From positions 1 through 23,208 of the forward strand of contig DUUG01000119.1 of assembly GCA_012841675.1 (NCBI GenBank): a DNA stretch of 23,208 nucleotides. The letters run 5' to 3'. The DNA comes from Clostridiales bacterium. Lineage in GTDB: Bacteria > Bacillota > Clostridia > Oscillospirales > QAMX01. Shown one piece after another: positions 1 to 7,760 of this stretch. Below the pieces are notes generated by a model. That model saw nothing but the letters and a program-made list of their open reading frames with translations, had not been told where the DNA came from and ran no database searches. Positions within the stretch are counted from its first letter, which is position 1, and each line of letters opens with the position of its first letter. Both the position numbers and the translations under genes were made by a program.

Positions 1-443
1 ATCGTGGTGAAGGTGTCCGCATAGAACCGCCTTAAACAGTCTTGTTTCAGATAGGAAGCGATACGCCTCGGCCGTGGTTATGTCCTCCTTTTGCTGCTCA
101 TATCGTTCCGGTGAATAGTGTTGCATTTTTTCCTCCGGAACGCTCATTAGATAGGCAGGGTCCCCTTCTTTATGAATAGACTGGCTAAAACAGTACATTT
201 CTTCATTGTATAAAGGCGTATGTACCATGAGAATCATTGGCAGATTTTTTTCCGCTTCTTTTTTCAAGCACTCAAGTTGCCATGAATCCATTTTATAATA
301 CGAATTATCCACCGCAACCAAGTTGATGCCGTTTATAATCCGGGATGCAAACCGTATATCGTTTTGAAACGCCGCCTGCACTTTGGCAAAAGTCCACACG
401 GAGACGACGCGCCAATATTTAGCTCAGTTGTGAGCAATCTCAT
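1..443 (-). pseudogene. Metallophosphoesterase, internally deleted and frameshifted; runs off the left edge
   Basis: Remnant of a calcineurin-like phosphoesterase gene on the minus strand. An ATG at 443 has a good Shine-Dalgarno site (GAGGGGG, about 450-456) and opens with MRLLTTELNIGA, which looks like a normal family N-terminus, but this frame soon goes out of register and stops. From about position 423 down to 1 another frame is open without a start; it encodes a family-like C-terminal half with VQAAFQNDIRFASRIINGIN, VAVDNSYY, MVHTPLY and, at the very edge, CGHLHHD (the GHxH metal-binding motif). The N-terminal metal motifs (DxH, GDxxD, GNHD) are absent. I infer an out-of-frame deletion of more than 100 codons. 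The rest of the C-terminus lies outside the window. The MVHTPLY and GHLH motifs make the family assignment fairly secure. Confidence 0.7.
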
Positions 444-486
444 ACAATTCCCCCTCACTTGCGATATAGCGTACAGAAATATGTGT

Positions 487-506
487 TATCATATCAAACT
501 ATGATA
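487..506. promoter_or_regulatory. Candidate operator dyad TATCATA-N6-TATGATA
   Basis: Perfect 7-bp inverted repeat with a 6-base centre. It lies between the broken minus-strand phosphoesterase gene and the plus-strand importer, closer to the phosphoesterase start (443). Symmetric sites of this size are typical targets of dimeric repressors. The cognate regulator is unknown, and the AT content makes chance a possibility. Confidence 0.35.
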
Positions 507-718
507 CAATGCGCAAGAGTTTGTCCGAGTTTTCGCAAGCTTGATATGTATGGTACGCCCGAACGCATCCGCACAGTCGTATATAGATGGATAGAGTTTG
601 CAGGGCGAATAGGCTTCTTAGGTATTACCCTGGCTTTACTTCCCTTCTCTTTTGTGCATTTTGCCAAAACTGAAATGGTTATCGTTTATAATTGTCGCTT
701 GTTTATTACGTTTATCTA

Positions 719-746
719 TTGACTTTTTTTCTTTTAAGCTTATAAT
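719..746 (+). promoter_or_regulatory. Sigma-A-type promoter of the ABC importer operon
   Basis: TTGACT (719-724) and TATAAT (741-746) are separated by 16 bases, a near-consensus housekeeping promoter. Transcription would start near 753, leaving a leader of about 88 bases before the ATG at 841. Confidence 0.8.
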
Positions 747-840
747 ACATATAATATATAATACTTTATGTAAATAATTGATAAAGTATGCACCAGTTAA
801 GATGGCACAAAATGCACTATCACACGGGAGGACACAAAAC

Positions 841-1812
841 ATGAAAAAATTGCGCAGACTGACCGCCCTTGCCGCATGTGCGGCGCTGATTCTTTCCCTT
901 GCCGCATGCGGCAAAGCCCCCGATCAGGACGAGCAAAAGAAATATACTGTCGGTGTTGTTCAGCTTATCCAGCACGTTGCCCTCGACGCCGCAACCCAAG
1001 GTTTCCGTGACGCTTTGACTGAAAAGCTGGGAGACCGGGTTGAATTCAACGTGCAGAACGGGCAGGGCGATTCCAACACTTGTGCCACGATTGCCAACGG
1101 CTTTGTCGCCAGCAATGTAGATCTCATTATGGCAAACGCAACGCCGGCATTGCAGGCAGCCGCAGCGTCCACATCCGATATCCCCATTCTTGGCACCTCC
1201 ATCACCGAATATGGCGTTGCTTTGGAAATTGCGGATTTTAACGGCACGGTAGGCGGCAACGTTTCCGGTACCTCCGACTTAGCCCCTCTGGATGAGCAGG
1301 CCGCCATGATTCAAGAGCTGTTCCCTAACGCAAAGAGCGTCGGCCTTCTTTACTGCTCGGGCGAGCCTAACTCGCTGTACCAGGTAAATACGATAAAGGC
1401 TATGCTGGAAGACCTTGGCTATACGGCCACTCTGTATCCCTTCTCCGACTCCAACGACCTTGCCTTTGTCACCAATACGGTTGTTGCCGCTATCGACGTG
1501 ATTTATGTCCCCACGGACAATACGGTGGCTTCCAACACCAGTATTATCGACAGCATTGCTCGCCCGGCCGAAATCCCGGTGGTTGCGGGGGAAAAAGGCA
1601 TTGCTGCCGGCTGTGGTGTTGCTACGCTTTCGATTGACTACTACGATCTCGGCTATGCAACGGGGATTATGGCATACAAAATTCTCACCGGCGAAAGCGA
1701 TATTTCCACCATGCCGATTGAGTATGCTCCCAACTTCACAAAAATGTATAATCCGGCCATTTGTGAAGCCTTAGGCGTCACCATTCCCGAAGGGTACACC
1801 GCCATTGAGTAA
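841..1812 (+). CDS. ABC transporter substrate-binding lipoprotein (TrpX-like)
   Basis: Extracytoplasmic solute-binding lipoprotein that delivers a small solute to the permease and ATPase encoded next. The 323-residue product starts at the ATG at 841, chosen over an in-frame upstream ATG at 778 because GGAGG sits seven bases before it and because it gives a proper signal peptide: a KKLRR positive end, a hydrophobic core and the lipobox LAAC near residue 23. The mature part begins with KKYTVGVVQLIQHVALDAA, typical of the ABC_sub_bind family (Pfam PF04392; TrpX and relatives), with two alpha/beta lobes of the periplasmic-binding-protein type I fold. Family members bind tryptophan or tyrosine in the few studied cases, but the ligand here cannot be read from sequence. 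It heads a three-gene operon with a strong promoter at 719-746. Confidence 0.9.
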   Translation: MKKLRRLTALAACAALILSLAACGKAPDQDEQKKYTVGVVQLIQHVALDAATQGFRDALTEKLGDRVEFNVQNGQGDSNTCATIANGFVASNVDLIMANATPALQAAAASTSDIPILGTSITEYGVALEIADFNGTVGGNVSGTSDLAPLDEQAAMIQELFPNAKSVGLLYCSGEPNSLYQVNTIKAMLEDLGYTATLYPFSDSNDLAFVTNTVVAAIDVIYVPTDNTVASNTSIIDSIARPAEIPVVAGEKGIAAGCGVATLSIDYYDLGYATGIMAYKILTGESDISTMPIEYAPNFTKMYNPAICEALGVTIPEGYTAIE

Positions 1813-1831
1813 TTTTTTGATGCGAATGTAT

Positions 1832-1872
1832 ACAAACCGACAGAAAAGGTCTTCCCTTTTCTGTCGGTTTGT
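1832..1872 (+). terminator. Perfect 18-bp intercistronic hairpin
   Basis: The arms 1832-1849 and 1855-1872 are perfect reverse complements around the 5-base loop TCTTC. The 3' side is followed by ATTATACT, not a run of T, so this is probably not a strong terminator. It sits just after the lipoprotein gene and 43 bases before the permease gene, where such hairpins commonly cause partial termination or protect the upstream mRNA so that more binding protein than permease is made. Confidence 0.8.
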
Positions 1873-1915
1873 ATTATACTAGTTAAAATAGAACAAGAAC
1901 TTTTTAGGTGGGGGT

Positions 1916-2866
1916 ATGATTTTGGGACTCAATATTCTCGAGCTTTTTGCACAGTTACCGGGCGCCGTTGCGCAGGGGCTGATCTGGGGTATTATGGCAA
2001 TCGGTGTATACATAACCTTCCGAATTCTGGACATTGCCGATTTAACCGTCGACGGCTCCTTCTGCACAGGCGGCGCTGTCTGTGTCATGTTGATTGTCAA
2101 CGGCTATGATTTATTTACAGCGCTGATGGTTTCCTTTATCGTAGGAATGCTGACGGGGCTGGTCACCGGTCTGTTTCACACATTTTTCGGAATCTCCGCC
2201 ATTTTGGCCGGTATTTTGACGCAGCTGGGCCTTTGGTCAGTGAACCTTGCCATTATGGGCAAGCCTAACCAAGCCCTAAACGTAAATAATTACAATCTTT
2301 TGGTTTCTCTCCGCTATCTGCAGGAGGTTATCAAGGGAACCCGCCCCTTCTATTGGTCGCCGATTCTGGTAGTGGGCGTTTTTGTTGCTTTTTTAATTGC
2401 TATTCTTTACTGGTTTTTCGGAACCGAGCTTGGCTCGTCCATCCGCGCCACCGGCAACAATCAGAATATGTCTAGGGCACTTGGTATTAACACCAAGTTT
2501 AACAAAGTCCTGGGACTCATGCTTTCCAACGGTATTGTCGCTTTGTCCGGCGCTCTCCTGTCCCAGTATCAAGGTTTTGCCGACATCAATATGGGACGAG
2601 GCGCCATTGTAATCGGTTTAGCAGCCGTTATTATCGGCGAGGTGCTTTTTGCAAGACTTTTCCGAAATTTTTCCCTTCGCCTGCTTGGCGTTGTGATCGG
2701 GGCTATTATTTACTATATCGTAATTCAGACGGTGCTTTGGTTAAAGCTGAACCCCAACTATCTGAAGCTGCTGTCTGCTGTGGTTGTTTCCGTTTTCCTT
2801 GCCATCCCCCATTGGAAGGGCAAGCTATTTACTGCGCGCCGAAAAGGAGGTTCTGACCGTGCTTGA
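1916..2866 (+). CDS. ABC transporter permease (TrpY-like, BPD_transp_2 family)
   Basis: Membrane-spanning subunit of the importer, 316 residues, made almost entirely of hydrophobic helices (about eight or more), beginning LNILELFAQLPGAVAQGLIW. The fold type is that of the branched-chain amino acid/ribose permeases (PF02653), and the TrpXYZ-like neighbours point to the subgroup annotated as tryptophan/tyrosine-type permeases. A cytoplasmic stretch around ELGSSIRATGNNQNMSRALG is the expected EAA-like coupling segment that contacts the ATPase. The start at 1916 follows AGGTGGGGG. Its last 8 bases overlap the ATPase gene, which suggests translational coupling. The substrate is not deducible. Confidence 0.9.
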   Translation: MILGLNILELFAQLPGAVAQGLIWGIMAIGVYITFRILDIADLTVDGSFCTGGAVCVMLIVNGYDLFTALMVSFIVGMLTGLVTGLFHTFFGISAILAGILTQLGLWSVNLAIMGKPNQALNVNNYNLLVSLRYLQEVIKGTRPFYWSPILVVGVFVAFLIAILYWFFGTELGSSIRATGNNQNMSRALGINTKFNKVLGLMLSNGIVALSGALLSQYQGFADINMGRGAIVIGLAAVIIGEVLFARLFRNFSLRLLGVVIGAIIYYIVIQTVLWLKLNPNYLKLLSAVVVSVFLAIPHWKGKLFTARRKGGSDRA

Positions 2867-3653
2867 ATTGCAAAATGTAAGTAAAACCTTTAATCCCAAT
2901 ACGGTCAACCAAAAGGTCGCCCTAAACGGGGTTTCTCTTACGCTGAAAGACGGGGATTTCGTCACCGTTATCGGCGGAAACGGCGCGGGAAAGTCCACCA
3001 TGTTGAACGCAGTGGCAGGGGTTTTCCCCATCGAAAGCGGCAGAATCCTGATTGATAAGACGGATGTTACCAGCCTTCCGGAGTATAAGCGGGCCATCTA
3101 CATAAGCCGCGTATTTCAGGATCCCATGATGGGAACGGCGGCCAGCATGGGAATTGATGAAAACCTTGCCTTAGCTCTCCGCCGGGGTAAACGCCGCGGC
3201 CTTCGCTGGGGCATTACGGCCAAAGAGCGGGCACAGTATAAAGAGCTTTTGGCAACACTCGATTTGGGTCTGGAGCAGCGGTTGACCACCAAGGTAGGAC
3301 TGTTGTCCGGCGGACAGCGGCAAGCGCTCACGCTTCTGATGGCCACGCTGAAAAAGCCAAAGCTACTTCTGCTGGATGAACACACTGCAGCCCTTGACCC
3401 AAAAACGGCGGTCAAAGTGTTGGAGATGACAGAGGACATAGTCCGGCGCAATAACCTCACAACGCTTATGATTACCCACAACATGAAAGACGCCATTGCC
3501 CACGGCAACCGGCTTATCATGATGTACGAAGGCCGTATTGTGATTGACATTGCAGGCGAAGACAAGAAAAAGCTTACCGTGGAAAAGCTTTTAGACCTGT
3601 TCAGCAAGGTAAGCGGTTCGGACGAGGCGGATGATAAGCTGCTTCTTTCGTAA
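2859..3653 (+). CDS. ABC transporter ATP-binding protein (TrpZ-like)
   Basis: Cytoplasmic ATPase that powers the importer, 264 residues. I choose the GTG at 2859 as start: GGAGG lies eight bases upstream, the protein then begins LELQNVSKTF as ATPases of this class do, and it overlaps the permease stop by 8 bases; longer in-frame starts fall inside the permease. Motifs: Walker A GGNGAGKST (residues 39-47), Q-loop Q87, signature LSGGQ (149-153), Walker B LLLLDE (169-174) followed by HTAALD, and switch His207. All catalytic residues are present. HTAALD in place of the more common PTSALD is something I associate with this importer subfamily. Last gene of the operon, followed by a terminator. Confidence 0.92.
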   Translation: MLELQNVSKTFNPNTVNQKVALNGVSLTLKDGDFVTVIGGNGAGKSTMLNAVAGVFPIESGRILIDKTDVTSLPEYKRAIYISRVFQDPMMGTAASMGIDENLALALRRGKRRGLRWGITAKERAQYKELLATLDLGLEQRLTTKVGLLSGGQRQALTLLMATLKKPKLLLLDEHTAALDPKTAVKVLEMTEDIVRRNNLTTLMITHNMKDAIAHGNRLIMMYEGRIVIDIAGEDKKKLTVEKLLDLFSKVSGSDEADDKLLLS

Positions 3654-3696
3654 TACGGCTTAAAGCTCTATTTGTTTGACTGAATAATGAAATAAG

Positions 3697-3735
3697 ATCG
3701 GCTCTGTCAAGGTTTTCCCTGACAGAGCCGATTTT
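3697..3735 (+). terminator. Rho-independent terminator of the ABC importer operon
   Basis: A 13-bp stem, 3697-3709 pairing with 3720-3732 (ATCGGCTCTGTCA with TGACAGAGCCGAT), with a short loop that can add two more GC pairs, followed by TTTT. It closes the three-gene operon. Confidence 0.85.
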
Positions 3736-3782
3736 GCGTTGCGCAACTCAACCCGCGGTTGTTTTTCTAATCATCGCCTCGC

Positions 3783-3811
3783 TTGTAAACAACTGCGGGT
3801 TTGCTTATAAT
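3783..3811 (+). promoter_or_regulatory. Promoter of the XRE-type regulator gene
   Basis: TTGTAA (3783-3788), a 17-base spacer and TATAAT (3806-3811). The -10 is perfect and the -35 matches four of six consensus bases. The palindrome at 3820-3831 lies at the expected start of transcription. Confidence 0.65.
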
Positions 3812-3819
3812 GGCATCAT

Positions 3820-3831
3820 GAAAGCGCTTTC
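3820..3831. promoter_or_regulatory. Candidate operator: 12-bp palindrome GAAAGCGCTTTC
   Basis: Perfect palindrome placed 9 bases after the -10 hexamer and 26 bases before the regulator start. Its position fits a repressor site, possibly for autoregulation by the XRE-type protein encoded next. Binding is inferred from position only. Confidence 0.4.
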
Positions 3832-3856
3832 AAATATATTTTGGAGGGGTCATATA

Positions 3857-4684
3857 ATGGCACTCGAAACCATCGGCGCCCAAATTGCCAAGCTACGCAA
3901 GGAAAAAGGGGCTACCCAGGAAGAACTTGCCAAATTCGTGCAGGTTTCCCCCCAGGCTGTGTCCAAATGGGAAAACGGCGGCGTGCCTGATACGGAGCTG
4001 TTGCCCAAGATTGCGGATTATTTTGAAGTGTCGCTGGATGAGCTGTTCGGAAGAACACTAACCGACTACAAGAATTTGGAAACGGCAATCTTAAACCGGC
4101 TTTTGTCATGTGAAACGGACGAAATGATCGGCGTTATGTTCCGTTTGTGTCTCGCTGTGCAAAACGCCGTGTCCGGCGGGACATTAATGAAAAACTACGA
4201 GGAAATGTTACATCCGGACGTAAACCGTATGTATTCCGCCATGCAAACCGACAACGGTTTTACACAAATGGCCATTAACCATTTGCCCTACTTTATCATC
4301 GTACCGGATGATGCAAAAAATCAAGATCTTTTATTTGACAAAGTTGATTTCGTTGCCTTCTTCGAACTCCTATCTGATCGAAAAACCTTTGATGCACTGT
4401 TGTTCCTGTATAAGCGCCCTTCCAATAAAGCATTTACCCCAAACCTTCTCGTAAAAAATCTGTCCGTATCCTACGAAGAGGCTTGTGATATCATCAAGAG
4501 TTTACATAAATACAACATTTTGTCCGTTACACAAATTGAAATGGATGATGAAACACAGGAAATCTATACGTTTGAGCCGAATCCGGCTTTTCCCTGCCTG
4601 TTGTTGTTTGCGTACGAGATGATAAAACCGTCCAAAGGTTATTTCGGCTATTATGCCAACCGGAGAAGGCCATATTTTGGCTGA
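3857..4684 (+). CDS. XRE-family helix-turn-helix transcriptional regulator
   Basis: DNA-binding regulator of 275 residues. The ATG at 3857 is preceded by GGAGGGG at 3843-3849 and starts the protein directly at the helix-turn-helix domain; the longer open frame upstream would run through the promoter. Residues about 6-62 are a canonical Cro/CI-type HTH, IGAQIAKLRKEKGATQEELA then VSPQAVSKWENG, ending in the common VSLDELFG. The remaining 200 residues have no family I can name; a late segment (NLLVKNLSVSYEEACDIIKS, then LHKYNIL) resembles the recognition part of a winged helix, so the protein could carry a second DNA-binding or sensing domain. It has its own promoter and terminator and so is monocistronic. 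Its targets are unknown. Confidence 0.85.
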   Translation: MALETIGAQIAKLRKEKGATQEELAKFVQVSPQAVSKWENGGVPDTELLPKIADYFEVSLDELFGRTLTDYKNLETAILNRLLSCETDEMIGVMFRLCLAVQNAVSGGTLMKNYEEMLHPDVNRMYSAMQTDNGFTQMAINHLPYFIIVPDDAKNQDLLFDKVDFVAFFELLSDRKTFDALLFLYKRPSNKAFTPNLLVKNLSVSYEEACDIIKSLHKYNILSVTQIEMDDETQEIYTFEPNPAFPCLLLFAYEMIKPSKGYFGYYANRRRPYFG

Positions 4685-4687
4685 ATT

Positions 4688-4718
4688 AAAAAGGCGGAAA
4701 GATTCTCTCCGCCTTTTT
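4688..4718. terminator. Bidirectional rho-independent terminator
   Basis: AAAAAGGCGGA (4688-4698) pairs with TCCGCCTTTTT (4708-4718). With A-runs on one side and T-runs on the other it can stop transcription from both directions: the regulator gene on the plus strand and the nrdD-nrdG operon on the minus strand, which converge here. Confidence 0.9.
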
Positions 4719-4810
4719 TGTCTACGGCGCCGCAATAGCGCTTTTCCAACGCCCATACGTCGCGGCAATGTACCCCCATGCCGGCTCTTTTGCCCGGCGC
4801 AAACGTCGGC

Positions 4811-5317
4811 CTACTCCCCGTTCCACAACACAGGTGCTTTTTGCTTTAAACTCGCCGGCACGTCCAGAATCCGCTGGTTGCTGCTTCCTACAAAGGGCAT
4901 GGACAAGGTTTTCTTGGCAAGCACAAACCGCCCATCTACCAACACATCCACTTGCGACAGCAGCGCCATCCGGTCGGAGTTGTTTTCTTCTAACAGAGAT
5001 TCAAGTGTAAAACCCGTATAGCACCATACCGAATGGCCGTATATCCGCGCCTGTCGGGCAAAACTTGCCAAAGCCGCCGGCTGAAGCATCGGTTCGCCGC
5101 CGGAGAGCGTCACCCCGTCGATCAGTCTGTTTTCCTCCATCATATCGACCAGAGCATCCACCGACATCTCATACCCGCCGTCTAACGGATGGGTATCCGG
5201 GTTGTGACAGCCGAGACATTTGTGTTCACATCCCTGCACAAACACCACCATGCGCACCCCCGGACCGTCCACAATAGAATTGGGGAGAATACCGGCCAAA
5301 CGAAGTGTTTTGCTCAT
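4811..5317 (-). CDS. nrdG: Anaerobic ribonucleoside-triphosphate reductase activating protein
   Basis: Radical SAM activase that installs the glycyl radical on NrdD. The 168-residue product begins MSKTLRLAGILPNSIVDGPG and carries the [4Fe-4S] motif C30-x3-C34-x2-C37 (CEHKCLGC) followed by HNPDTH, then TLSGGEP, all standard for NrdG. I place the start at 5317, where AGGGGAG lies seven bases upstream. An in-frame ATG at 5341 overlaps the nrdD stop (TAATG) but has a poorer binding site, so coupling from that start remains possible. The length is normal for NrdG. It is co-transcribed with nrdD just upstream and ends at the bidirectional terminator 4688-4718. Confidence 0.95.
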   Translation of the reverse strand: MSKTLRLAGILPNSIVDGPGVRMVVFVQGCEHKCLGCHNPDTHPLDGGYEMSVDALVDMMEENRLIDGVTLSGGEPMLQPAALASFARQARIYGHSVWCYTGFTLESLLEENNSDRMALLSQVDVLVDGRFVLAKKTLSMPFVGSSNQRILDVPASLKQKAPVLWNGE

Positions 5318-5340
5318 GATATTCTCCCCTTTCTGTTTCA

Positions 5341-7680
5341 TTATTTCTTGCCTTCTGTTCGAATATGGGTGCCGTGGCGAACCCGATCCTGTTCTTCCGC
5401 GCGCTTGGCGTTGTTAAAGTTATCTACCGTACCTACCAGATACCCGGTGATCCGACGAATCCGATGAAACTGGCCGCCTTCCTTTTCCGTCCGCCCGCAG
5501 CCGGGGCAAACGTCACCGATAACGCCCGTGTAGCCGCAACAGGGGTCACGGTCTACAGGATGGTTAACGGAGCCGTACCCAATGTTGTTTTCATGCATAA
5601 AGCGGATAATCTTCTCAAAGGCATCCACATTGTTGGCCGTGTCGCCATCTAACTCCACATAGGTAATGTGACCCGCATTGGTCAACGCATGATAAGGAGC
5701 TTCCTTACGGATCTTGTCCATAGCGCTGATTTCATAGTAAACGGGTATATGGAAGCTGTTGGTGTAATACTCGCGGTCGGTGACCCCGGGCAAGGAACCG
5801 AATCTTTCCCGATCCATCCGGACAAACCGGCCGGACAATCCTTCTGCCGGCGTGGCAATTAGGGTAAAGTTCATGCCGGTTCGCCGGCTCATTTCATCCA
5901 TGCGCTGGCGCATATGCCCGATAATATCCAGCCCTAAGTTCTGCGCCCGTTCACTTTCCCCGTGATGCTCATCAATAAGGGCGGTTAAGGTTTCTGCCAG
6001 TCCGATGAAGCCGACGGATAAAGTGCCATGCTTTAACACTTCCCGCAGCTCATCCGCAGGTTGCAGCTTCTCGCTGTCAATCCAGACAGCCGCTCCCATA
6101 AGGAACGGATAGTTGAACACCTTTTTCCGGGCTTGAATTTCAAAACGTTCCAAAAGCTGCCGGCAGACTATATCTATTTTCCGGTCTAACTCCTCAAAGA
6201 ACCACGGGATACTCTTATTGGCCCGCAGAGCAATACGCGGCAGGTTAATGGAAGTAAAGCTTAAATTGCCTCGCCCCGTGGAAATTTCGCGCGTGGGATC
6301 GTAGACATTGCCGATGACGCGGGTGCGGCAGCCCATGTAGGAAATTTCCGTTTCCGGACGGCCTTCTTTATAATACTGCATATTAAAAGGCGCATCTTGG
6401 AATGAAAAGTTGGGGAAAAGCCGTTTGGCGCTCACTCGGCAGGCAAGCCGGAAAAGCTCATACCCCGGTTCGCCGGGAGTTAAGTTGACGCCGCTTTTGA
6501 CACGGAAAATCTGGATGGGGAAAATGGGTGTTTCTCCCTTGCCAAGACCTCTTTCCGTTGCAAGTAGTACGTTTCGAATGACCATCTGCCCTTCCACAGA
6601 CATATCCAGCCCGTAGTTAATAGAGGAGAAGGGAATCTGCGCGCCGGCACGGGAATGCATGGTGTTCAGATTGTGGATCAGTGCCTCCATGGCTTGGTAG
6701 GTGGCACGATCCGTTTCGGCATGTGCCTTTTTGGCCGCATGCTTCTGCGCCTTTTGAATCACTTCGGGGGCTATGTTAAGTTCCTGTAAGCGAAGGGACT
6801 CCTGCTCCTGATACGCTTCGTAGTCGTTCATGCGAAGGGTCAACCCTTGCGCCAGAAGCTCTTCCGACAGCGCTTTGATTTCCTCGTAAAGCTCTTGCCC
6901 GGAAAGCAGACTGATAGCATCGCCCATTAGCTTGTTATACCGGCGGATATAGGTTTTTCGAACGCCTTCTGCCATGCCGTAGTCAAAATTTTGAATAGAT
7001 TGGCCGCCGTGCTGATCGTTCTGGTTCGACTGAATGGCAATACAGGCCAATGCGGCATAGCTGGAAATATCCTTCGGCTCTCGAAGTTCGCCGTGCCCCG
7101 TGGGAAAGCCGCCGTGGAACAGCTTTAAGATGTCTATCTGACAGCAAGTGGTGGTCAGCATATAAAAGTCGAGATCATGGATATGAATATCGCCTTTTCG
7201 ATGCGCTTCCGAAAATTCCGGGGACATAACGAACATTTCGTTAAACTGCTTGGCGCCCTCAGAACCGTATTTCAGCATGGCGCCCATAGCGCTGTTTCCG
7301 TCAATATTGGCATTCTCACGCTTAATATCGGAATCCTTCGCGTCGGAATACGTAATGTCGTTGTATATTTTCATCAGGCGGGTATTCATCTCCCGCACAC
7401 GCGTACGCTCTGCCCTATATAAAATGTACGCTTTCGCCGTGCGTACATGGCCGTTGTCGATTAAAACCTGCTCCACAATATCCTGGATTTGTTCAACCGT
7501 GGGAACTCTTTCTCCGTATATTTCGTCTAGCCGCTTGGAAACGGCTTCTGCCAATTCAAGCGCAACATCGTAACCGCTTGTACTTCCCGTCGCAACAAAA
7601 GCCTTATGAATCGCATTGGCAATTTTCGAAACATCAAAGGACACTTCCCGACCGTCCCTTTTTTTGATTTTTTGTACCAT
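5341..7680 (-). CDS. nrdD: Anaerobic (class III) ribonucleoside-triphosphate reductase
   Basis: Makes deoxyribonucleotides from ribonucleoside triphosphates under anoxia. The product has 779 residues. An N-terminal ATP-cone (about 1-95: VQKIKKRDGREVSFDVSKI) is the allosteric nucleotide-binding domain. The catalytic barrel follows (CCQIDILKLFHGGF, FPNFSFQDAPFN, YMGCRTRV). Near the C-terminus is the metal-binding region with C714, C715, C725 and C728, then the glycyl-radical loop RRITGYLVG with the radical probably on Gly746. The first Cys pair is adjacent (CC) and not CxxC, unlike the E. coli enzyme. The ATG at 7680 has AAAGGGG upstream; an in-frame ATG at 7719 would add 13 residues lacking resemblance to the family. 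The promoter and NrdR-type sites at 7730-7798 indicate NrdR repression. Confidence 0.96.
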   Translation of the reverse strand: MVQKIKKRDGREVSFDVSKIANAIHKAFVATGSTSGYDVALELAEAVSKRLDEIYGERVPTVEQIQDIVEQVLIDNGHVRTAKAYILYRAERTRVREMNTRLMKIYNDITYSDAKDSDIKRENANIDGNSAMGAMLKYGSEGAKQFNEMFVMSPEFSEAHRKGDIHIHDLDFYMLTTTCCQIDILKLFHGGFPTGHGELREPKDISSYAALACIAIQSNQNDQHGGQSIQNFDYGMAEGVRKTYIRRYNKLMGDAISLLSGQELYEEIKALSEELLAQGLTLRMNDYEAYQEQESLRLQELNIAPEVIQKAQKHAAKKAHAETDRATYQAMEALIHNLNTMHSRAGAQIPFSSINYGLDMSVEGQMVIRNVLLATERGLGKGETPIFPIQIFRVKSGVNLTPGEPGYELFRLACRVSAKRLFPNFSFQDAPFNMQYYKEGRPETEISYMGCRTRVIGNVYDPTREISTGRGNLSFTSINLPRIALRANKSIPWFFEELDRKIDIVCRQLLERFEIQARKKVFNYPFLMGAAVWIDSEKLQPADELREVLKHGTLSVGFIGLAETLTALIDEHHGESERAQNLGLDIIGHMRQRMDEMSRRTGMNFTLIATPAEGLSGRFVRMDRERFGSLPGVTDREYYTNSFHIPVYYEISAMDKIRKEAPYHALTNAGHITYVELDGDTANNVDAFEKIIRFMHENNIGYGSVNHPVDRDPCCGYTGVIGDVCPGCGRTEKEGGQFHRIRRITGYLVGTVDNFNNAKRAEEQDRVRHGTHIRTEGKK

Positions 7681-7729
7681 GTTTTTGCCCCTTTCATCGA
7701 CCATTTTGCTGCCCGCCAAGCGACCGCAA

Positions 7730-7745
7730 CATCAACATATAGTAT
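7730..7745 (-). promoter_or_regulatory. NrdR-box-like site 2
   Basis: On the minus strand this reads ATACTATATGTTGATG, matching 11 of 16 positions of the NrdR consensus ACACWATATATWGTGT. It lies 15 bases from the better box at 7761-7776, giving the 31-bp centre spacing (three helical turns) seen at known NrdR operators. Confidence 0.55.
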
Positions 7746-7760
7746 ACCTAATCAGTTTAA

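Larger units (their letters stand above)
444..840. other. Intergenic region between broken phosphoesterase and ABC importer
   Basis: AT-rich stretch of about 400 bases with no gene I can support. It holds the upstream region of the broken phosphoesterase (minus strand), a perfect interrupted dyad at 487-506, the importer promoter at 719-746 and a leader of roughly 85 bases. An 87-codon open frame at 459-722 has no ribosome binding site and no family resemblance, and I do not call it. I see no T-box, tandem stem array or other known riboswitch core in the short leader. Confidence 0.6.

Noticed and set aside
459..722. 87-codon open frame with a GTPERIRT string, a string I associate with spurious frames read from the antisense T-arm of tRNA genes.
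   Set aside because: No ribosome binding site, overlaps the dyad and promoter region, no domain; the DNA around 545-575 does not fold into a tRNA or T-arm.
746..840. T-box or other amino-acid riboswitch before the TrpX-like importer.
   Set aside because: The leader is only about 88 bases and lacks a T-box core, specifier stem or terminator/antiterminator pair.
3116..3607. 163-codon minus-strand open frame.
   Set aside because: Antisense shadow of the importer ATPase gene, low-complexity Ser/Arg composition and no start signals.
4720..4810. Short gap between the bidirectional terminator and the nrdG stop, open in several frames.
   Set aside because: No start with a binding site and no recognisable product; simple 3' flanking sequence.
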